Of a stretch of DNA of 36,179 nucleotides, positions 32,067 through 36,179 are shown piece by piece. This stretch comes from an uncultured Flavobacteriaceae bacterium. GTDB taxonomy: Bacteria > Bacteroidota > Bacteroidia > Flavobacteriales > Flavobacteriaceae. A model generated the notes under the pieces. It was not told the origin of the DNA and made no database searches. It worked only from the letters and a program-made list of their open reading frames with translations. The stretch covers positions 1 through 36,179 of the forward strand of contig CALHCJ010000010.1 of assembly GCA_937936275.1 (NCBI GenBank), given 5' to 3'. A program made the translations under genes and the position numbers. How positions within the stretch are numbered: the stretch's first letter is position 1; each line of letters starts with the position of its first letter.

Positions 32067-32649
32067 TAAAGTTTTTGTCAATGAACGCCCCCTCATTTTA
32101 ACAAATAAACTCTCAGAAATCTCAAATAGCAAATATTTCTTATTGAATGAAAATGCAATTCAGGAAGCTATTGATGCATTAAAAAAAAAGAAATTAGAGG
32201 AAGCCTTCATCTATCATCCTAATCATGAAGAAATTCTTAAAAAGTTTACAAATAAAATTCCGCTTGTAGTCGCTGGTGGTGGTGTTGTGACAAATAAAAA
32301 AGGAAAAGTGCTTTTCATTTACAGGAATGATAAATGGGATTTACCCAAAGGAAAGTTAGATAAAGGTGAAAGTATCGAAGAATGCGCTTTGAGAGAGGTT
32401 GAGGAAGAAACAAGCGTAAAAAAACTTAAAATCGAGAATTTTCTAAAAACTACCTACCACGTGTTTACAAAAAATGGAAAATACAAGTTGAAGGAAGTAC
32501 ACTGGTATGCAATGAAAACTTCGTACAAAGGTAAACTTGAGGGGCAAAAAAGCGAAGGTATTGAAAAAGTAAAATGGAAGGGTCCAAAAAAAATTGAGAA
32601 GGCTTTACAGAATTCATACGTAAATATTCGGATTTTATTTGGGTATTAA
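32062..32649 (+). CDS. NUDIX hydrolase
   Basis: This 195-residue protein has an N-terminal region of about 65 residues (MYKVFVNERPLILTNK and onward) unlike a bare NUDIX domain, followed by the NUDIX fold. The Nudix box runs from G97 to V119: GKLDKGESIEECALREVEEE, then TSV. All acidic metal ligands are present (E103, E112, E115, E116), but the usual glycine near the end is S118. It should hydrolyse a nucleoside diphosphate linked to another group; the substrate is unknown. The ATG at 32062 is preferred; one at 32053 would add three residues. It diverges from pyrE with start codons only seven bases apart. Confidence 0.9.
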   Translation: MYKVFVNERPLILTNKLSEISNSKYFLLNENAIQEAIDALKKKKLEEAFIYHPNHEEILKKFTNKIPLVVAGGGVVTNKKGKVLFIYRNDKWDLPKGKLDKGESIEECALREVEEETSVKKLKIENFLKTTYHVFTKNGKYKLKEVHWYAMKTSYKGKLEGQKSEGIEKVKWKGPKKIEKALQNSYVNIRILFGY

Positions 32650-32698
32650 CCGAGGCAATTCAATTTCTAGGTAAACGTATATAAATATGGATATACAT

Positions 32699-34441
32699 TT
32701 ATTTCAAAATGCGATATATCGGATATTGCATATGCGCAGGCTCGTAATTCTTAGAGCGTTTAAAAAGCCAGTCTAGTTGTGCATACCAGCTTTGAGCAAA
32801 AATAGTATCACTTGATTTTTTTAACTCAAAGTATTCTTTTAACTCCGAATCTGCATTTAACATTTCTAAAGCTTCGTCTTCAAACACATACGGTGAAAAA
32901 CCTTCTTTTTGCTGCAGTATGGTGTCGAAAAAATTCCAATTAAAAAAAGAATCTATTGCGCTTGGTTCTAAAGTTTCTAAGATGTAACGTATTCCCAATT
33001 GATCTGTAAGTATAAGAATATCTCCTTCTGAAAACACTTTAGTTTCAGTAGTATTCTCAACGGCAGTGTTATAATGAGGATAATGACCTTCATATGCATT
33101 GCGCTGTGTTTGATAATTTGCTATACGATAAGAATCTACTGTAACCGTAGTGTCTTGCTTTATTAAAGAATACTTCACTTGGTTGATATCAAGAAGATCA
33201 AGAACTTTTGACCACCCTTTTTTAAGAATGTATGCTTTAGGAACTTCGATAGAATCTGTAGGAATAAAATAATTTTGATAAGAAACAGTTTTGATAAATG
33301 GTCTTTTTCTGTCATACTTTAACCTTTTCAAACCCGTTACTGGGCTAGTTATCTCATCTGCCTCATACCCCCTGAAACTTAGGTTTGATACATTAGTAGT
33401 GTCCACTGCCCAAGTCACTGGGTAATAGGTCCAATTTAGATGTCTTTTGTTAGCTGCCCTACGAAGCTTTTTTATTTTCTCTCCATCTTTTTCCGCTATT
33501 GCGATCATTTCATTCATCAAATAATAAGTGCCTTCAACTCGCTGTTTATAGGGTTTTAGCATATGTGTTTCTACCATCATGCCCAGCGTGTTCCACAGGG
33601 TAGTATAGCCTGTAGAATACCTCGGATGATCCATAAACTGAGAAAAACCTTTTTCAGGTACTTCATTGAATACATTTACATATGGAGTAATATCCCACGA
33701 TTTTGTCGCTAACTGTTTTTCTAGTCGTGGCATCATTTCGGTATGTAAATAGTTTCCTAATTCACCACCAAGTTTATTGTGCTGTGTAAATAAGTGCGTC
33801 AGCGTATACTGATAATCTGCCCCATTACTAACATGGTTATCAATAAAAATATCAGGATTGACCAAATGAAATATTTCTGAAAACGTACGGGCGTTTTTGG
33901 TATCTGCTTTAATGAAATCACGATTCAAATCATAATTTTGAGTATTCCCTCTGAAACCATAAGACTTCGGGCCATTTTGATTGGCTCTTGTATGACTGTT
34001 GCGATTTAAAGCTCCCCCCACATTATAAATGGGAATTGTAACAAGGATAGTATTTTGAGGAGGGCTAATTTTACCTACTGCCAAATCTCGATATAGTAAC
34101 ATGGTAGCATCGATACCATCACTTTCTCCGGGATGAATTCCATTGTTAATTAAAATGATAGTCTTATTGTCTGCAAGTTTTTTGAAATTAAATTCACTTT
34201 CAGTATTGAAGGTGACTATATGTAGTGGATTTCCACTATCCGTTTTTCCGATAGTCTGAATATTAATTTCAGGAAATTCTTTAGCTAATTGAATATAGAA
34301 GTCAATCACTTGAAGGTAGGTCGCTGTTTCTAAACCTTTAGATGTCTCAAAGTGCGTAGGAAAGTTAAGAGCCTCATCTTCTGGTTTTGTCTCGCACGAA
34401 AGAACTAAAAAAAGACAAAGAATAAATAATACAAATTTCAT
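32699..34441 (-). CDS. M14 family zinc carboxypeptidase, lipoprotein
   Basis: This is a 580-residue exported metallopeptidase. The N-terminus is a lipoprotein signal with lipobox LVLSC (C16), so it is anchored in a membrane facing the periplasm or cell surface. The M14 zinc site is HPGE (H103, E106) in NNGIHPGESDG plus H203 in FIDNHVSNGADY. The substrate-binding N173-R174 pair lies in NYDLNRDF, and the catalytic glutamate is E291 in VETHMLKPY. The last 260 residues form an extra domain of unknown role. It probably releases C-terminal amino acids from peptides for nutrition. It lies downstream of a two-component pair on the same strand, separated by 66 bases with an inverted repeat. Confidence 0.92.
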   Translation of the reverse strand: MKFVLFILCLFLVLSCETKPEDEALNFPTHFETSKGLETATYLQVIDFYIQLAKEFPEINIQTIGKTDSGNPLHIVTFNTESEFNFKKLADNKTIILINNGIHPGESDGIDATMLLYRDLAVGKISPPQNTILVTIPIYNVGGALNRNSHTRANQNGPKSYGFRGNTQNYDLNRDFIKADTKNARTFSEIFHLVNPDIFIDNHVSNGADYQYTLTHLFTQHNKLGGELGNYLHTEMMPRLEKQLATKSWDITPYVNVFNEVPEKGFSQFMDHPRYSTGYTTLWNTLGMMVETHMLKPYKQRVEGTYYLMNEMIAIAEKDGEKIKKLRRAANKRHLNWTYYPVTWAVDTTNVSNLSFRGYEADEITSPVTGLKRLKYDRKRPFIKTVSYQNYFIPTDSIEVPKAYILKKGWSKVLDLLDINQVKYSLIKQDTTVTVDSYRIANYQTQRNAYEGHYPHYNTAVENTTETKVFSEGDILILTDQLGIRYILETLEPSAIDSFFNWNFFDTILQQKEGFSPYVFEDEALEMLNADSELKEYFELKKSSDTIFAQSWYAQLDWLFKRSKNYEPAHMQYPIYRILK

Positions 34442-34445
34442 TAAT

Positions 34446-34493
34446 AAGATTTCATATGGAAACTGAATACTATGTAAAGCTAATGAAAATCTT
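34446..34493. repeat. Imperfect inverted repeat upstream of the M14 peptidase gene
   Basis: AAGATTTCAT (34446-34455) and ATGAAAATCTT (34483-34493) are inverted copies, 10 pairs with one bulged base and 27 bases between. TAGCTTTA (minus strand, 34475-34482), a near match to the -7 box, lies between the arms. It could be an operator or a weak terminator of the response-regulator gene. Confidence 0.3.
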
Positions 34494-34507
34494 AAAGTAA
34501 TGATATC

Positions 34508-34912
34508 CTAAGCAACCTTCGACATTTTTTCCAATTGGTCGCGACGCAGTGGCTTTCTGTTATAAGTAATGGTATGATGTGTCTTTGTCTTGTAGAGTTC
34601 CCAATTGCGTTGATCTACACTGTCTATTGAAGAGGTAACAATATTCACACGAACTCTATTGTCAATTGGTAGCGCGATAAATTTTTCTAAAAATTGCCAT
34701 CCATCCATGACTGGCATATTGATATCTAAAAATATAAGTTGAGGAGGCTCTTTGTCAGCATTCAACATATCTGTGATACCCTCAGCTGCTAGTTTGCCAT
34801 TGGCATAGGTATAAAGTTCTTCGTAAGAGATTATAGAATCTAACATTTTTCGAATTCCGAATACCACTATTGGATCGTCGTCGATGATACATACAGACTT
34901 AATCTTCATCAT
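34508..34912 (-). CDS. Single-domain response regulator (CheY-like)
   Basis: This 134-residue protein consists of one receiver domain: the acidic cluster D11-D13 in CIIDDDP, phospho-acceptor D63 in FLDINMPVMDG, T93-S94 in VTSS, and K120 in YNRKPL. No output domain follows, so it must act by protein contact or in a phosphorelay. Its start (ATG at 34912, or the adjacent ATG at 34909) overlaps the end of the sensor kinase gene by 14 bases, so the two are translationally coupled and almost certainly partners. Longer starts would only read back through the kinase. Confidence 0.92.
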   Translation of the reverse strand: MMKIKSVCIIDDDPIVVFGIRKMLDSIISYEELYTYANGKLAAEGITDMLNADKEPPQLIFLDINMPVMDGWQFLEKFIALPIDNRVRVNIVTSSIDSVDQRNWELYKTKTHHTITYNRKPLRRDQLEKMSKVA

Positions 34913-36179
34913 TGAAATAAATTTTAAATGTTGTGCCCTTATCCACCTGACTTTCGACGGTGACTTTTCCATTCATGGCTTCAATTTGATTTTTAGTAAT
35001 GTAAAGGCCAATTCCTTTTGAATCAGCATTATTGTGAAATGTTTTGTACATGCCGAAAATTTTTTCGCCATGTTTATCAAGATCCATTCCTAACCCGTTA
35101 TCTTCTATGCTCAGTACTGTATAATTGTCTTCCCTTTCTACACTTAAAATAACATGCGAATCTCTCTCCGGAGATTGATATTTGATTGCATTTGTTAAAA
35201 AATTAGTTAAGATACTGTCGATATAGGCAGGTACTACTTTAACTTTAACTTTTTCCGAAACCTTATTTATTAATTTTACCTTTTGAGTAACTAGGTCCGC
35301 TTTTAAACTTTGTTCAATAGTCTGTACTCTATCTTTAAGTCCGAGACGTTTTTTCTGTATTCCTAAGTTAGAATTGATATCAACAACCTCATTTAGATTA
35401 TTTATAGTCTCCAATAAGTTATCGGAAGAATTGACAAGCATTTCTATTATATTTTCACGTTCTTCTTCGGTGGTTTCTTGAACTAGAAAGCTGAGGAGCA
35501 TTGAAAAATTAGAGGTATGAGAACGTAGATTGTGTGATACGATATGTGCAAAATTAATGAGCTTTTCATTTTGCGAAGAAGTAACTTCAATCAAATTATG
35601 AAGTTCTAGTTCTTTTTGCTTCATTTCAGAAATATCCATACTTATACCAACAAGACCATAGGCCTGTCCGTCAGTATCTATTAAAGGTATTTTTGAAGTT
35701 AGAAAAGTTGTAGAGTCGCCGTTCTTTTTGACGTGAAACATTTCGCGTCCTAGAATAGGCTCTTTGTTTCTCATGACGGTGAGATCATCTTTGCGCGAAG
35801 CTTCTGCAGTTTCTCTATCGTAAATTGCAAAGTCATCTTTGCCAAGTAATTCTTTTTCATTTTTTGCTCCGCACCATTCCAACTCAGATTGATTTACAAG
35901 AATTTTACGAGATTCAAGGTCTTTTATAAACACATTTAAGGGTAGATTATCAATCAAAGTTCTTAATAAATGTTCATTCTCACCCTGTTTCTGTTCAGCC
36001 AAATAGAGTTCATTAATATCTTGTATAGTGCCTGTAAATCCTACAAATTTTCCATTTTTATAATGAGGTTTACCTGATGTTATAATCCATACCTCATTCC
36101 CTTTAGCTGTAACAATTTGTAATTTTTCTCGATAGGGGGCTTCTTCAGCAATGGCTCTGCTCAAAGTCATGGAAATGGT
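34899..36179 (-). CDS. PAS-domain sensor histidine kinase (5' end outside window)
   Basis: This is the C-terminal 426 codons of a kinase whose frame stays open at the right edge (T-I-S before the first internal methionine at 36170), so that methionine is not the start. The visible part begins in one PAS domain (PYREKLQIV to GFTGTIQDI), then a second PAS (LRTLIDNLPLNVFIKDLE to LVGISMDIS), then a coiled-coil linker, HisKA with the phospho-acceptor in IVSHNLRSHTSNF, and HATPase with NFLTNAIKYQSPE, DNGLGMD and GIGLYITK. The HNLRS form of the H box is common in Bacteroidota. No membrane helix is visible in this part. The linked CheY-like gene overlaps its end. Confidence 0.92.
   Translation of the reverse strand, partial: TISMTLSRAIAEEAPYREKLQIVTAKGNEVWIITSGKPHYKNGKFVGFTGTIQDINELYLAEQKQGENEHLLRTLIDNLPLNVFIKDLESRKILVNQSELEWCGAKNEKELLGKDDFAIYDRETAEASRKDDLTVMRNKEPILGREMFHVKKNGDSTTFLTSKIPLIDTDGQAYGLVGISMDISEMKQKELELHNLIEVTSSQNEKLINFAHIVSHNLRSHTSNFSMLLSFLVQETTEEERENIIEMLVNSSDNLLETINNLNEVVDINSNLGIQKKRLGLKDRVQTIEQSLKADLVTQKVKLINKVSEKVKVKVVPAYIDSILTNFLTNAIKYQSPERDSHVILSVEREDNYTVLSIEDNGLGMDLDKHGEKIFGMYKTFHNNADSKGIGLYITKNQIEAMNGKVTVESQVDKGTTFKIYFNDED

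Noticed and set aside
1-36179. Insertion sequences, prophage, CRISPR or toxin-antitoxin genes
   Set aside because: No transposase, integrase, spaced repeats, target-site duplications or paired small toxin genes were recognised; gene content and composition look uniform along the window.

Overview
The window is ordinary chromosomal DNA from a low-GC member of the Bacteroidota, almost certainly a flavobacterium (Flavobacteriaceae; probably marine or environmental, genus not determinable here). The evidence is a secreted-adhesin N-terminus typical of gliding flavobacteria at the left edge, DUF4174, DUF1573 and LUD families, a hybrid TPR-histidine kinase, an SCO-free RskA/ECF pair, an HNLRS-type histidine kinase, kynurenine monooxygenase, and repeated matches to the Bacteroidota promoter box TAnnTTTG just upstream of genes. 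Shine-Dalgarno sequences are weak or absent and several genes can only start at TTG. I see no insertion sequence, prophage, CRISPR array, tRNA or rRNA.

Layout. 1-249 is the start of a secreted protein that leaves the window. 250-810 holds no protein gene but has a promoter (327-355) and a strong terminator (605-641), which together suggest a short non-coding transcript. 811-5601 carries kmo, a DUF4174 gene, a zinc-ribbon-like coiled-coil gene with Nif3, and lpxK. 5582-9734 on the minus strand carries lipA, a GAPDH and a translationally coupled hybrid histidine kinase. 9816-12108 holds two ECF sigma factors, one with a tiny cysteine-rich membrane protein and one with an RskA-like anti-sigma factor. 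12314-14520 is an aminotransferase-murB pair. 14670-19982 is a PDZ/aspartyl protease, DUF1573, valS and two small membrane proteins.

20014-25387 is a run of plus-strand accessory genes: a GNAT acetyltransferase, a small Cys-motif membrane protein, a Crp/Fnr regulator, a four-helix membrane protein, a flavodoxin-fold oxidoreductase, a lipoprotein, an alkylglycerol-monooxygenase-like enzyme and a creatininase-family hydrolase. 25401-30191 on the minus strand is a compact operon (rsfS-ftsH-LUD-cdsA-psd-ACBP) combining membrane quality control with phospholipid synthesis. 30285-36179 has birA, an SRPBCC protein, pyrE, a NUDIX hydrolase, an M14 peptidase lipoprotein and a two-component pair cut by the right edge.

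Most genes are housekeeping or lineage-typical. The most interesting signals are regulatory. There is a perfect FNR-type site (TTGAT-N4-ATCAA, 21536-21549) on the stop codon of a Crp/Fnr gene, placed at about -41 of the next gene's predicted promoter. There is an apparently non-coding transcript at about 360-640. A 12-bp palindrome fills most of the spacer of the valS promoter, and the divergent pyrE/NUDIX promoters overlap each other. At protein level, the zinc-ribbon family protein has lost all four metal-binding cysteines. I found no convincing novel defence or mobile system.
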